In this document: piece after piece, positions 45,370 to 54,871 of the stretch
How positions within the stretch are numbered: position 1 is the stretch's first letter
Layout: each line of letters begins with the position of its first letter
NCBI GenBank assembly: GCA_965206615.1
Contig: CBDBKI010000005.1
Location: forward strand, 3,844,001 to 3,908,000
Length of the DNA: 64,000 bases
Reading direction: 5' to 3'
Source: VXNE01 sp965206615
GTDB taxonomy: Bacteria > Pseudomonadota > Gammaproteobacteria > Pseudomonadales > Azotimanducaceae
Program-made: the position numbers and the translations under genes
The notes under the pieces: generated by a model
What the model was told of the DNA's origin: nothing
Database searches by the model: none
Seen by the model: the letters and a program-made list of their open reading frames with translations, nothing else

Positions 45370-46217
45370 CGGGGCGCCCGGATTGCCGCCGCGGCCTCGC
45401 GGCAGTCCGTCTCGCTGTAGTGGCTCCACCAGGCCCCGTCTTCCGCCAGGATCGCCGCGAGGAGCGCATCGATAGTCGCGGATTCGTACAATACGTTGGC
45501 GTTACGGCTGCGTAACGCTTGGGAAGCCATGCTTTCCGCCTCCAGGTACCGAAACAGCGTCCGTCCCCCGCTCGCCACCAGGTCCTCGTAGCGCAGAACC
45601 CGCTCTCTCGGCAGGTGCGTGCGAAACTGCGCAAAGAACCAATCCAGGACAACCAGTTGACGCCGAAGCGCGTCCGACTCGCCATCGAGCCGGCGGCGCA
45701 GTTCCGCATCGAACCGCTCCCCCGCCGGGACGCGCCCACGCTGTACGGGCAGATCCACCGTCTGCCAGGAGGCGAGGACGGCGATCGGATTACGCACCAG
45801 GGCCAGGACGGGAAACGTCTGTGCCAACGGCGCGAGTAACGCCGCGAACAGCGCGTTGTGCTTGATGACGAGTGTGAAGTCGGCGGGCAGCGGCTTCGAG
45901 AGGCGCACTTCTCCGGGACCGCCCCTTGGCAGGCGCAGACCCGCTGCGCCGCGCGCGGCCGCCACTCGATCGTCGTCCAGGCGACCGTCCACCTGCACCG
46001 ACGGGGCCGTGCGCTCCACCAGGATGCGGCGGCGGGTCACGTCGGCGAAGTCCGCGATGCGAGCGCATGCTTCCTCCGCGGCCTCCGTGCCATCGAAGGT
46101 GCCGGGATCGATCGGCTCGGACAGGGCGACCGTGTCCGGTGCAGCATCCGCGAGACGGCAGCACAACGAAGTGCCGGAGCGGGGGATGCCGGAGAGGAGC
46201 CATGTGCGGGGGATCAT
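45366..46217 (-). CDS. Sulfotransferase family protein
   Basis: A 283-residue sulfotransferase-like protein. The PAPS loop reads WLLSGIPRSGTSLCCRLADA, and the second motif is VLALVRNPIAVLASWQTV, followed by VLRYEDLVASGG. The enzyme likely transfers sulfate to a sugar or lipid. It is the first gene of the operon and its stop overlaps the ATG of the glycosyltransferase-sulfotransferase. ATG 46217 (MIPRTWLLSGIPRSG) puts the PAPS loop at the N terminus as in the family. The gap to 46667 has no other gene. Confidence 0.85.
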   Translation of the reverse strand: MIPRTWLLSGIPRSGTSLCCRLADAAPDTVALSEPIDPGTFDGTEAAEEACARIADFADVTRRRILVERTAPSVQVDGRLDDDRVAAARGAAGLRLPRGGPGEVRLSKPLPADFTLVIKHNALFAALLAPLAQTFPVLALVRNPIAVLASWQTVDLPVQRGRVPAGERFDAELRRRLDGESDALRRQLVVLDWFFAQFRTHLPRERVLRYEDLVASGGRTLFRYLEAESMASQALRSRNANVLYESATIDALLAAILAEDGAWWSHYSETDCREAAAAIRAPR

Positions 46218-47390
46218 CGGCGAAGGATCGTACCGCTTTCGCGGGGGTCGCGGTACCGCGGCCGAACGAGTCCGCGGGCCTGCAAGATCCTTGGCCCAGC
46301 CGAGGACGGCCCGAGCCCGCACCTCCAATCTTCGTCCCTGACTGCGGTGGAGGACGGCGGCGCTGTGCGGGAAGGCAAGCGCCTGGGGCGCGCCGTTTCA
46401 ATCGGGGCTGGCACCCTGCCAGCGGGCCGTGGGTCGCATAGGAGGTGTGCGCGAGCGCGCATCACCGGTGCGGCGAGGCCCGGGGGAGTGTCCTCGTCCG
46501 ACCCGGTTCGGTGGGGGCAAGCGGTTCGGCGCCCATCCCCCGAACCCGTCGCGGGGCGTGCGATTTCGGCGTCTCTCACGACCTCGGCCTCACGCGGTGC
46601 CGATGACGCGTCGCTTACCCGGACACCGCGACGACAGCTGGTGGGCGTACAAGTACCGCCTGTCAGGCGACACTCAAAAATGACCCCCTGGCGACATTGA
46701 AAACTGACCCGCCTCCGGCAAGGGAGGCGAAGGCGGCTGATCGGCGAGCGCGTGCGGGTGGTGCTCAGCGGCGGCAAGGTGCGCATGCACCCGGCTGCGC
46801 GAGAAGCGCCGCGCCGGCGTGCTCAACGCCTCGTCCTCGGCGCCGCTCGCACAGGCCACGCCATGACCGGGAGTCGCCACGAGCCAAGGTCGCCGTGGGG
46901 TTTTCCACCCTTTGCCCACCGCGCCTCTTCATCATCGGGGACCGGCGCCATGGACCCCGGCCAACACCCGTCCGGAGACGGGCGCCCCAATCGGTGCAGA
47001 ACACATGCTCTGGCTGCGCTCCACCGAGAGCCTGGCCAGCCGCCAACAACAGGCACCCGGCCAATGGCTGCCAACAGTGGTATCGCCGCAGGGAAAAGGA
47101 CTGCAGCCGTGCGAGGACGGCCCTGATACAACGCCACCAACTCATGAGAGTCCTCCAATCGCTGCTTCCTTCGAGATCGGTCGTGCCGAAGCAACATTCG
47201 GGTGCTTCCGGCTACTGCCATCGACCACAGTCGAAGTGGGCATCTCCCCAGTTCACTTGTGATCAACCAAACAGCCGAGGGAGGACGGCAATGCAGCGTC
47301 GGCACGCATCGGGAAGTCGCCGATTTCCGCTCCCCGATCCTCGTTGAGTTGAGTTGATTGCGATGCGACTCGGAACTGAGCGTAGCAAGT
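46218..47390. other. Gap of IS-related debris without recognisable gene
   Basis: From 46218 to 46660 I see no gene. At 46667-46711 are two spaced repeats (GCGACACTCAAAAATGACCC and GCGACATTGAAAACTGACCC, 24 bp apart) typical of IS21-family ends. From 46712 to 47390 several long frames exist on both strands, but none shows a family signature and all may be high-GC noise. Confidence 0.5.
46667..46711. repeat. IS21-like terminal repeat pair
   Basis: GCGACACTCAAAAATGACCC at 46667 and GCGACATTGAAAACTGACCC at 46691 follow the GxGACAxTxxAAAxTGA(C/G) pattern with the same 23-24-bp spacing as the array at 43060. The two ends bracket the sulfotransferase genes. Confidence 0.6.
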
Positions 47391-47543
47391 TCCGGGGGTC
47401 GAGATACGGGCGACGGTCGGCTGCACTCCGAGAGACGCGGTAGTGTGCAAAGGAAGGCTGCCCTTCCAGCCCTGGGGGTCGAGGAGCGTAGCGACGAGGC
47501 CCCCAGGGCCGGACGCGCAAGACCGACCCCGGACCCGGAGGTC

Positions 47544-47885
47544 GTGGCCAAACCGAAGCGGCGCCAGTTCAGCGCGGAGTATCGGCTGCGGATCCTGGAG
47601 GAGGCGGAGCGCTGCACGCAGCCCGGCGAGGTGGGCCGCCTGCTTCGCCGCGAGGGGTTGTACAGCTCGCATCTGACGGCGTGGCGCAAGGCCCGGCGCA
47701 AGGGCTCGCTACGGGAGTTGGCCGCGAAGAAGCGCGGCGCGAAACCGGCCGAACGCAACCCGCTGGATGCGAAGGTGCGCGCGCTGGAGGCGCAAGTGGC
47801 TCGTCTGGAGCACGAGTTGCACACCGCGCACACGATTCTGGACGTGCAGGGAAAAGCTGCCGGGCTGCTGGGCTGCTGGGATTGA
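47544..47885 (+). CDS. IS3-family transposase OrfA
   Basis: A 113-residue OrfA: KPKRRQFSAEYRLRILEEAERCTQPGEVGRLLRREGLYSSHLTAWRKARR is the helix-turn-helix, followed by a leucine-zipper-like coil (ARVRALEAQVARLEHELHTAH-type). The usual -1 frameshift into OrfB may take place near its end. GTG 47544 follows the left-end sequence. Confidence 0.8.
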   Translation: MAKPKRRQFSAEYRLRILEEAERCTQPGEVGRLLRREGLYSSHLTAWRKARRKGSLRELAAKKRGAKPAERNPLDAKVRALEAQVARLEHELHTAHTILDVQGKAAGLLGCWD

Positions 47886-47910
47886 AGCTCGAACACGCGC
47901 CGCGCTCCTG

Positions 47911-48150
47911 ATGGCGGCCCAACCGCTTGCAGTGCAGGTCGGCGTCGTGCCGGCCTGCCAGGCGCTGGGCGTGTCGCGGGCGACCTTCTACCGTCGTCAG
48001 AGGTCAACTCCCGGGCACCAGCAGCCCCGTCCAACGCCCGCCCGGGCGCTGTGTGAAGCCGAGCGCGAGCAGGTCCTCGATGTGCTCGCTGGCGAAGGTT
48101 CTGCTCTCCGACAACCGCTTGGCGCCCACGCCGCGGACTTCGCTCACAAA
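47911..48150 (+). pseudogene. IS3-family OrfB, N-terminal fragment
   Basis: MAAQPLAVQVGVVPACQALGVSRATFYRR is the start of the OrfB of this IS type (VSRATFYR). It continues with EAEREQVLDVLAGE, after which the frame is lost. The integrase core is absent. Confidence 0.65.
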
Positions 48151-48250
48151 CCCTGCTACCGCCGAGGTTCGGGACACCCCTTTCCAGCGCGCCCGGTCCA
48201 ATTTCGTCCGACCCACGATGAGGCCTGCCAAGGCGGCCGTTCCCGTTAGC

Positions 48251-48783
48251 CCCTGGTGGTCACGGTGGGACCAGATCGTCCGCTGGCGATGGGTCTCCCG
48301 CACCGGTTAGGACGGAGCGGTCCCCGCCCGTCCACAATCCTGGGTGCTGTAGAGAGCGCTCCAGCTCCTCCAGGATCCGCAACCGTACGCCACGGTAGGA
48401 CGTTGGGTTACGAGCGCGCAGCTTTGAGCCGGGCTGTTCGAAGATGTCGCCATGGCCAGCGCCGACGTCGGTGTTCCCCACGTCGCAATCGTATCGAGTT
48501 GACTGTCCCCCCACGCCTGGATTCGTGCCTTCGCAGCGACGCGTGACCGCAACCGTGTAGGCGAACCGCAACCGTTGGTCCTGATGGGCAATGGCGTGTG
48601 TCCGGAACTCTGCGTCCCGGCTTACGTGCCGTGTGAGACGAGATTCGTGTGTGTCGCGAACTCACCGAAGGAGTCGAGCTGCTGCGTCGGGACGGTGACG
48701 GGTGGTAAGCTCGCCACCACCGCCGATCGCTCTCGGCGCCAACCACCAACACGCTCGTCCGCCAGAAGAGTACCGATACCGGG
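48251..48783. other. Gap with dispersed-repeat signature
   Basis: No gene is recognised. Near 48630-48665 is CGTGTGAGACGAGATTCGTG plus TGTGTCGCGAAC, one member of the dispersed repeat family also present near 38935, 39759 and 49877. The start of the next gene at 48784 follows about 120 bp later. Confidence 0.5.
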
Positions 48784-49671
48784 ATGGACTCCGAACGACT
48801 GAACGCCTTCCAGGTCTTCCTGGCCATTCGCGAACGGCTTCGCGCTCGGCGGCCCATGTCAGTGGTCCGTCTCGGCGACGGCGAAGGCGCCGTGATGGGC
48901 TATCCCACGATCACCACGCGCAAGGACGTGAATCGCTCCCTTCGAATCTGGCTGCGCACCATCGCCGTCGACGATCGGGACGTGATCCGGCTCGCGGAGG
49001 AGCTCAGGGACGCGATCCGCAATGCCGATATCCTGGGCGTGCCGCGGGAGAATCAGCTCGTCGAGGGTATCCCGCTGTGGCGCGCCGTCGAGGACGGATT
49101 GCGGGAATTCGACCTCGTGGGGCCGAACACGGCGCAGACGCACACGGCGTTGCATCGCCTGCTGCAGCACGCCTTCCTGTACCGACCTCTGCTGCAGGGC
49201 GCCGACTTCGTCGGGGTGATCTCCTGCCGCCGGCTGATGGAGCCGCTCAAGGAGACGTTCGGCGTGGGCGAGGTGCGATGGTACGGGGTCCGGGGCGAAC
49301 TCGAGAATACGGGCGAGGTCGAGACACGGCACTTCCCTGACGGCTTCGAAGAGCTTCGGGACACGCTCCAGGTGCCTTACCCCGGAGCGTTGTTTCTGGT
49401 CGGCGCGGGCGTCTTCGGGAAGATCTACTGCCAGTGGATCAAGGAGCGCGGCGGCATCGCCGTCGATGTCGGATCGATCTTCGATTCGTGGGCCGGCGCA
49501 GGTCGGGTCGGCCACCCGGTACGCGGACTCGGCGTCTACCGGGAGCACCCGCGGATCGGTCGGCTGGAGGCGATCCGTCGGTACAACGCGCTGGCCGACC
49601 AATTCGAGCTGGATGTCCCCAGGGGAGACCCCACCGCGGAGTACTTCGGGCGCCTTCCAGTGGATTGGTGA
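48784..49671 (+). CDS. GT-D fold glycosyltransferase-like protein
   Basis: A 295-residue protein related to the GT-D (DUF1792) glycosyltransferases. Family features are SVVRLGDGEGAVMGYPT with the acidic DGE triad near residue 32, FVGVISCRRL, and ALFLVGAGVFGKIYCQWIKERGGIAVDVGSIFDSWAGAG. GT-D enzymes add a hexose to glycans on glycoproteins or surface polymers. It is isolated from the sulfotransferase genes by IS debris but may serve the same surface glycan. ATG 48784 gives the expected N terminus. Confidence 0.8.
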   Translation: MDSERLNAFQVFLAIRERLRARRPMSVVRLGDGEGAVMGYPTITTRKDVNRSLRIWLRTIAVDDRDVIRLAEELRDAIRNADILGVPRENQLVEGIPLWRAVEDGLREFDLVGPNTAQTHTALHRLLQHAFLYRPLLQGADFVGVISCRRLMEPLKETFGVGEVRWYGVRGELENTGEVETRHFPDGFEELRDTLQVPYPGALFLVGAGVFGKIYCQWIKERGGIAVDVGSIFDSWAGAGRVGHPVRGLGVYREHPRIGRLEAIRRYNALADQFELDVPRGDPTAEYFGRLPVDW

Positions 49672-50262
49672 GGCTCGGGGGCCAAGGTAGGGCCCACCCA
49701 CCAACGGGCAATCGGGAAAATGTGCGTCCTGGCTTACAGGCGGCGTGCGCCAGGAGATGGATCGGCGCCGACGACGCGGTGCCGGTGCGCCGCGCGTCGG
49801 GAACGATCGGTCACTCCTTACCGCGTTGCGCCGGCGGGGCTGCCGTGACCGGACGGTGTGCGCCCCGGCCTATGGAGCGTGTGAGACGGGATTCGTGTGT
49901 GTCGCGAACCCCCGCTGATCTCGTACCGATCTCCAAGCAGGCCCCAGCGTAGGCGAACTGCTACGCTGCGTGTAGGACGCATTTCGTGTGTGTCCCGTAC
50001 TGACCCTGTGTCCCGTACTGACCCTGTGTCCCGTACTGACCCTACCGTACTGACCCCAAGGGTCGCCCCTGCAGTCCTCGATGCGGCGCATCAGCGGCCG
50101 GCATCGACACCGCTCGTAGGGGCCGCCCTTGTGGCGGCCCGATGCGCATCTCATGTGCCAGCCCGGATACGGACGAACACAACGGGCGCACCGATGCACG
50201 GCACCGTGCCATGCGCGACGCTACAGATGACGAGGGCTCGCCGAGTTGCTAATGTTCGATCC
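49672..50262. other. Repeat-rich gap before the giant LRR gene
   Basis: No gene is recognised. It contains another dispersed repeat (GTGTGAGACGGGATTCGTGT near 49880), a third variant near 49970, an 18-bp tandem array at 49990-50057 and a REP-like segment around 50055-50135 (GGGTCGCCCCTGCAG, then GTAGGGGCCGCCCTTGTGGC). Confidence 0.6.
49990..50057. repeat. 18-bp tandem repeat, three and a half copies
   Basis: GTGTCCCGTACTGACCCT abuts itself at 49990, 50008 and 50026, followed by a truncated ACCGTACTGACCCC. The CCGTACTGACCC core resembles outer ends of IS3-type elements, so this could be nested insertion debris. Confidence 0.7.
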
Positions 50263-53200
50263 ATGGAACCCTCCCCCCGTTGCCCGTCTCTGGCCCGGGC
50301 AGTTCTGACGTTCCTCGTCCTCGCGAGCGTGGGGACACCCGCCGCGCTGGGCGAGGACAAGCGCGATGTCGTGTTCGAGTGCCCCTGCCAAGCCGAGTGG
50401 GCGCCGACGGGATCGGGAGGCTCCATGGAGTTGACGGTGCACTTCGGGGTGCGCAACTTCCGGGCCGCCGAGAGCGGCGCAGTGCGGCTGTCGCTCGCCG
50501 AAAATCTGCGGGTCCCGCGGAGCGTCACCGATCCTGTCACCTGGCGTGAATTCTCTCCGGCCTTGTGGATCCCGGTCGGCAGCATCGCACCGGAGACCGT
50601 ACTGGCCGACCAGAGCCGCACCTTCTCGCTGCAACGGCCCGGGCTCGACGGTCCCCTCCTGATCTCCCTCCACGAGCGGGTCGCGGAACTGCCGCCGAAA
50701 GAGGAAGCAGCCCGGCCACTGGACGCGTGGCACCGGCACGAGTCGCTGGCGCTGTGGCCCGTCCCCGCAGACGCATCCTCCGACCGTCTGCAATTCGTCG
50801 ACCTCCTCACCGACACCGACGGAGACGGCGTGGGCGATGTCAACGAGCGCATCGCCGGCACGTCCCCCGAAGACGCCGCGGATGAGCCCGGCCTCTCGAG
50901 CATCGACGTGCTGGCACTCTTCGATCCTCGGGTCTACGCGGCTTACGGCAACGACCCCTATACGCGCGTTCACCACCTGATGACCCTGACGCGCGCGCGA
51001 TTCGCCGACAGCGGCACGAACATCCGCTTGCGGACCGTAGGGATACGCCAGACGGAATGGAACGAGCGCGGGCTGTCCGACGAAGTCGACGCTTTGATGG
51101 CAGCGCACGGCGCCGACATGGTGGTCCAGTTCCACGCGACGGTCGGACCCGGATCGCCCTGCCCTTCCATCGCGGGGGGCTGCGCGCCCATCGGTAGTGC
51201 GGCAAACCGCGGCCTGTGGGCGCCAGTCTGGGCTGCCGTCGCGACCTCGACCGGCGCGGACACCGTGGCCCACGAACTGGGCCATGTGCTGGGACTCGCG
51301 CACTCGGCCCGGCAGGGTGACGCCTCCGGCGCCTTCCGCTGGTCCCGCGGGTACTACGTGCTCGGGCCCTCGGGTCTAAGCCGCCCGCAGGGCACCATCA
51401 TGACCTACGGGCAACGCCAGGAGTTCGGCAACCGGTTCTCCAGTTCCCGGACGCGGTGCCACGGCGAACGCTGCGGGGTACGGGTCGATGCACCCGACGG
51501 CGCCGATGCCGTGGCCAGCCTGGACCTGCTGCGCTTCCAGGCCGCGGCGCTCCGGGAGGCCATGCCCGACACCGACGACGACGGCTTCGTCGACGCGGTG
51601 GACGCGGCGCCCGACGATCCCCGCTCCTGGTCGGACCTCGACGGCGACGGCTTCGCGGAAGCAGTCGATCCCGACGACGACGGCGACGGCGTGCCAGACC
51701 ACGAGGACGCATTCCCCTTCGATCCCGCGGAGTGGGCGGACGTGGACGGCGACCGGATCGGCGACAACGCGGACGAGGCGGTGGAGGACCTGGCGCCGTT
51801 CCGGGACCCCGCGCTGCGCGCCGCGGTGGCGGCCACTCTCAACAAGCCGCCCGGTGCGCCGATCACCGCCTCGGACCTCGCCGACCTCGCGACCCTGGTG
51901 GCCCGGGGCCGGAACATCCGGAACCTGGCCGGGCTGGAACTCGCGACCGGCCTGCGCTTCCTCAACCTCAAGGACAACGTCATCTCCGACCTTTCGCCCC
52001 TGGCCAACCTGACGGCACTCCGCGAGCTGTACCTCGACACCAACGACATCGGCGACCTGTCGCCGCTCGCCGGGCTGACCGCTGTGGAGGCCCTCGGCCT
52101 GGGCCACAACACCCTGTCCGACATCGCACCCCTGGCCGGACTGGCGTCGCTGCGTTCGCTGGTTCTCGACTACAACCACATCGACGATCTCGCGCCCCTC
52201 GCGGAGCTGCCCGAGCTCGCTACCCTGACCGCCAGCAGCAACGCCGTGGCCGACCTGACGCCGCTCGGGGCCCTGTCCGAAATGGCGCACCTCGACGTCA
52301 GTGACAACGCGATCGCGGACCTGGCGCCGCTTTCGGGACTGCGGCTCGAGGTACTGCGCGTCGGTCACAACCCCGTGCAGCCGCAGACCCTGCGCAACCT
52401 GCGACTCCGCGAGAACGCGATCGTGGATCTGACCGGCCTCCGCCTGGACAACGTGTACGTGCTACCCGAACTGGCCAATCTCCGGGAACTCATCCTGCGC
52501 GACAACTTCATCTCGGATGTCTCGCGCCTGGCGGAGCTGACCGGCGTCAAGCTGCTCGACCTGTCCGCAAACGACGTGGCCGACATCGGCCCGCTGGTGC
52601 AGCGCGACATCTGGAGGGGCCCGCATCCCACCAGCGACGCGCGGCTGCGGCTGGGCGGCAACCCCCTCGACCGCCAAGCGCTCAGCCAGCACGTTCCGAC
52701 CCTCCGTTCCTGGGGCCTGACAGTCCAGGTCGACGAGTTCCCGGACAACAGACCCGCGGTCGCCATTGCGGACCCCGTGCTGCACGCCCTGATCGCAGAG
52801 ACCCTGGGCAGGTCCCTGGTCCTCGTGGACCATGCGGTTACCAAGGGGTCGATCTCGAAACTCAAGACATTGCGCGCAACGGGGGCCGGCCTGTCGGACC
52901 TCACGGGCCTCGAAGCCGCGCAAAACCTCAGGTACCTGTTGGCCGGGTCAAACGCCCTCACCGACCTCACGCCGCTTGCCGAGCTGCCCGACCTCGAGGG
53001 TCTTGACCTCAGCGGCAACGACATCGCCGACATCGGGCCCCTCGTCGAGAACCCCGACCTCGGCCGCCGCGACTGGATCGCGCTGGACGACAATCCGCTG
53101 AGCGAGGAGGCCGTCAACGTCCACATCCCGGCGCTGCTCGAACGGGGGGTCGCGGTGAGTTTCGAAGGGGTCAGGCTGGCCACCGCGGCCCGCGGCGACC

Positions 53201-54843
53201 CCGTGCAATTCGAAGTGGGCGGCCACTTCGCCGCGGTCCTCGGCGCCGGCCTCCGCATGCACACGAAGGTGAGGGACCCGGCCCTGGCCCACGCGGAAAT
53301 CGCCGACGGCCGGCTGACCGTCCGCCCGGGCGCCTCCGGCGGCCGGGCCACGGTGACCGTGACGGGGACGGACGAGGACCAGCGGAGCGCGACCGTGACG
53401 TTCTCCCTGACCTTGCGGGGCGCGGTCTTCGCGTCGACATTCCCGTCCTCGGCGGACCCGGTCCGGCAAGGGTTCATGCGGGTGATCAACCCCACTGTCG
53501 CGAGCGAGAGCCTGGACATCGACGCCTTCGACCAACGGGGCACGCGCCGGGGTCCGGCCACGCTTACGGTAGGGCCCGGCGCGGCGGCGCAGTTCAACTC
53601 CGACGACCTCGAGGCGGGCAACCCGGACAAGGGCCTGTCCGACCGTGTCGGACCCGGGGACGGCGACTGGCGGCTCGCATTCCAGGGCAGCCTCGACGCG
53701 CAGGTGCTGTCCTACATCCGCACGACGGACGGTTTCGTGACGTCCATGCACGAACTCGCGCCGATGACGGACACCGGGTACCGGGTGGTGTTCTTCAACC
53801 CGGGCTCCAACCTCAGCCAGGTGAGCCTGTTGCGTCTGATCAATCCGCGTTACGAACGTACCGAGGTGACCATCACCGGCATCGACGATACGGGCGCCTC
53901 GCCGGGCGGAGCCGTGACGGTGTCACTCGGTCCGCAGGCGCCGCTTACCCTCTCCGCCCAGGAACTGGAGACCGGCGAGGGCCTCACCGGCGCGCTGGGG
54001 GACGGCGTCGGAAAGTGGCAACTGCACATCGCGGCCGACCAGCCGATCCTGGTGGCAAGCCTGTTGCGCAGCCCGACCGGGCAGCTGACGAACCTGTCGT
54101 CGGTACCGGACAACCAGGTGTCGCGCGGTGGCGAGACGGTGCACGAGGTACCGCTCTTCCTGTCAGCGTCGGAGGCCGCGACGCGCCAGGGGTTCCTACG
54201 CGTGATCAATCTCGGCTCCGAACAGGCGACGGTACGCATCCTGGCCCGGGAAGACAGCGGGGCGCAGCCGGACCCCATCACGCTCACCGTGGCCGCGGGC
54301 TCGGTTGCGTACTTCAACTCCACCGACCTGGAGACGGGCAACCTGGCGAAGGGCCTGTCCGGAGGTGTCGGATCCGGCCAGGGGCACTGGCGGCTGGAAC
54401 TGGCGAGCGAGGCGGACCTCGACGTACTCGCCTACATCCGCACCACGGACGGCTTCGTGACCAGCATGCACGACACGGTGCCGCTGGCCGGGGACAGGCA
54501 CCTGGTGCCCATCTTCAACCCGGGTTCCAATAGCGCCCAGGTGAGCCTGCTGCGCCTCGTCAATCCGGGCACTGACGACGCCCGGGTCGCGATCACGGGC
54601 ATCGACGACGAGGGCAACCGGAGCGGCAACGTCACCACGACCGTTCCCCCACGACGCGCCGTTACGTTCTCCGCACATGCGCTCGAGAGCGGCGAGGGGG
54701 TGGGGGGAAGACTGGGCGACGGCGCCGGCAAATGGCGCCTCACGGTGACCTCAGACGAACCGATCCAGGTGATGAGCCTGCTGGAGAGCCCGACCGGACA
54801 CCTGACGAACCTGTCGACCGGGCGCTCCCGGGGTGGCCGTTAG
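50263..54843 (+). CDS. Giant secreted protein: metzincin-like protease domain, TSP3 repeats, LRRs and repeated C-terminal domains
   Basis: A 1526-residue protein. A signal peptide (ARAVLTFLVLASVGTPAALG) is followed by a beta-rich region, a calcium-binding-like DTDGDGVGDVNE stretch, and a metallopeptidase domain with VAHELGHVLGLAH (zinc ligands H337, H341, H347) and a possible Met-turn at IMTYGQ (about 380). TSP3-type acidic repeats (DTDDDGFVDAVD, DLDGDGFAEAVDPDDDGDGVPD) lie near 435-510. Leucine-rich repeats of the internalin type (LxxLxxLxLxxNxISDLSPL) run from about 540 to 945. A beta-sandwich linker leads to two long repeats (about 1057-1290 and 1294-1526), each with RQGFxRVIN and FNPGSN half units. 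The start ATG 50263 is favoured by the signal peptide. Confidence 0.88.
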   Translation: MEPSPRCPSLARAVLTFLVLASVGTPAALGEDKRDVVFECPCQAEWAPTGSGGSMELTVHFGVRNFRAAESGAVRLSLAENLRVPRSVTDPVTWREFSPALWIPVGSIAPETVLADQSRTFSLQRPGLDGPLLISLHERVAELPPKEEAARPLDAWHRHESLALWPVPADASSDRLQFVDLLTDTDGDGVGDVNERIAGTSPEDAADEPGLSSIDVLALFDPRVYAAYGNDPYTRVHHLMTLTRARFADSGTNIRLRTVGIRQTEWNERGLSDEVDALMAAHGADMVVQFHATVGPGSPCPSIAGGCAPIGSAANRGLWAPVWAAVATSTGADTVAHELGHVLGLAHSARQGDASGAFRWSRGYYVLGPSGLSRPQGTIMTYGQRQEFGNRFSSSRTRCHGERCGVRVDAPDGADAVASLDLLRFQAAALREAMPDTDDDGFVDAVDAAPDDPRSWSDLDGDGFAEAVDPDDDGDGVPDHEDAFPFDPAEWADVDGDRIGDNADEAVEDLAPFRDPALRAAVAATLNKPPGAPITASDLADLATLVARGRNIRNLAGLELATGLRFLNLKDNVISDLSPLANLTALRELYLDTNDIGDLSPLAGLTAVEALGLGHNTLSDIAPLAGLASLRSLVLDYNHIDDLAPLAELPELATLTASSNAVADLTPLGALSEMAHLDVSDNAIADLAPLSGLRLEVLRVGHNPVQPQTLRNLRLRENAIVDLTGLRLDNVYVLPELANLRELILRDNFISDVSRLAELTGVKLLDLSANDVADIGPLVQRDIWRGPHPTSDARLRLGGNPLDRQALSQHVPTLRSWGLTVQVDEFPDNRPAVAIADPVLHALIAETLGRSLVLVDHAVTKGSISKLKTLRATGAGLSDLTGLEAAQNLRYLLAGSNALTDLTPLAELPDLEGLDLSGNDIADIGPLVENPDLGRRDWIALDDNPLSEEAVNVHIPALLERGVAVSFEGVRLATAARGDPVQFEVGGHFAAVLGAGLRMHTKVRDPALAHAEIADGRLTVRPGASGGRATVTVTGTDEDQRSATVTFSLTLRGAVFASTFPSSADPVRQGFMRVINPTVASESLDIDAFDQRGTRRGPATLTVGPGAAAQFNSDDLEAGNPDKGLSDRVGPGDGDWRLAFQGSLDAQVLSYIRTTDGFVTSMHELAPMTDTGYRVVFFNPGSNLSQVSLLRLINPRYERTEVTITGIDDTGASPGGAVTVSLGPQAPLTLSAQELETGEGLTGALGDGVGKWQLHIAADQPILVASLLRSPTGQLTNLSSVPDNQVSRGGETVHEVPLFLSASEAATRQGFLRVINLGSEQATVRILAREDSGAQPDPITLTVAAGSVAYFNSTDLETGNLAKGLSGGVGSGQGHWRLELASEADLDVLAYIRTTDGFVTSMHDTVPLAGDRHLVPIFNPGSNSAQVSLLRLVNPGTDDARVAITGIDDEGNRSGNVTTTVPPRRAVTFSAHALESGEGVGGRLGDGAGKWRLTVTSDEPIQVMSLLESPTGHLTNLSTGRSRGGR

Positions 54844-54871
54844 GCGCCGACTGAGTCCCCGCCCGGCCCGG

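Larger units (their letters stand above)
47391..48250 (+). mobile_element. IS3-family element, damaged copy
   Basis: It starts about 47391 with a left segment (GAGGAGCGTAGCGACGAGGC near 47480) also found at 61032, followed by orfA and a broken orfB. The 3' part of orfB and the right end are missing or too diverged to see. A segment at about 48212 (GTCCGACCCACG.TGAGGCC) resembles one at 38797. Confidence 0.65.

Noticed and set aside
46712..47390. Several long frames on both strands
   Set aside because: No family signature, no ribosome site, and compositions typical of shadow frames in GC-rich DNA.
49990..50057. Second CRISPR-like array
   Set aside because: 18-bp units without spacers, no cas genes in the window.
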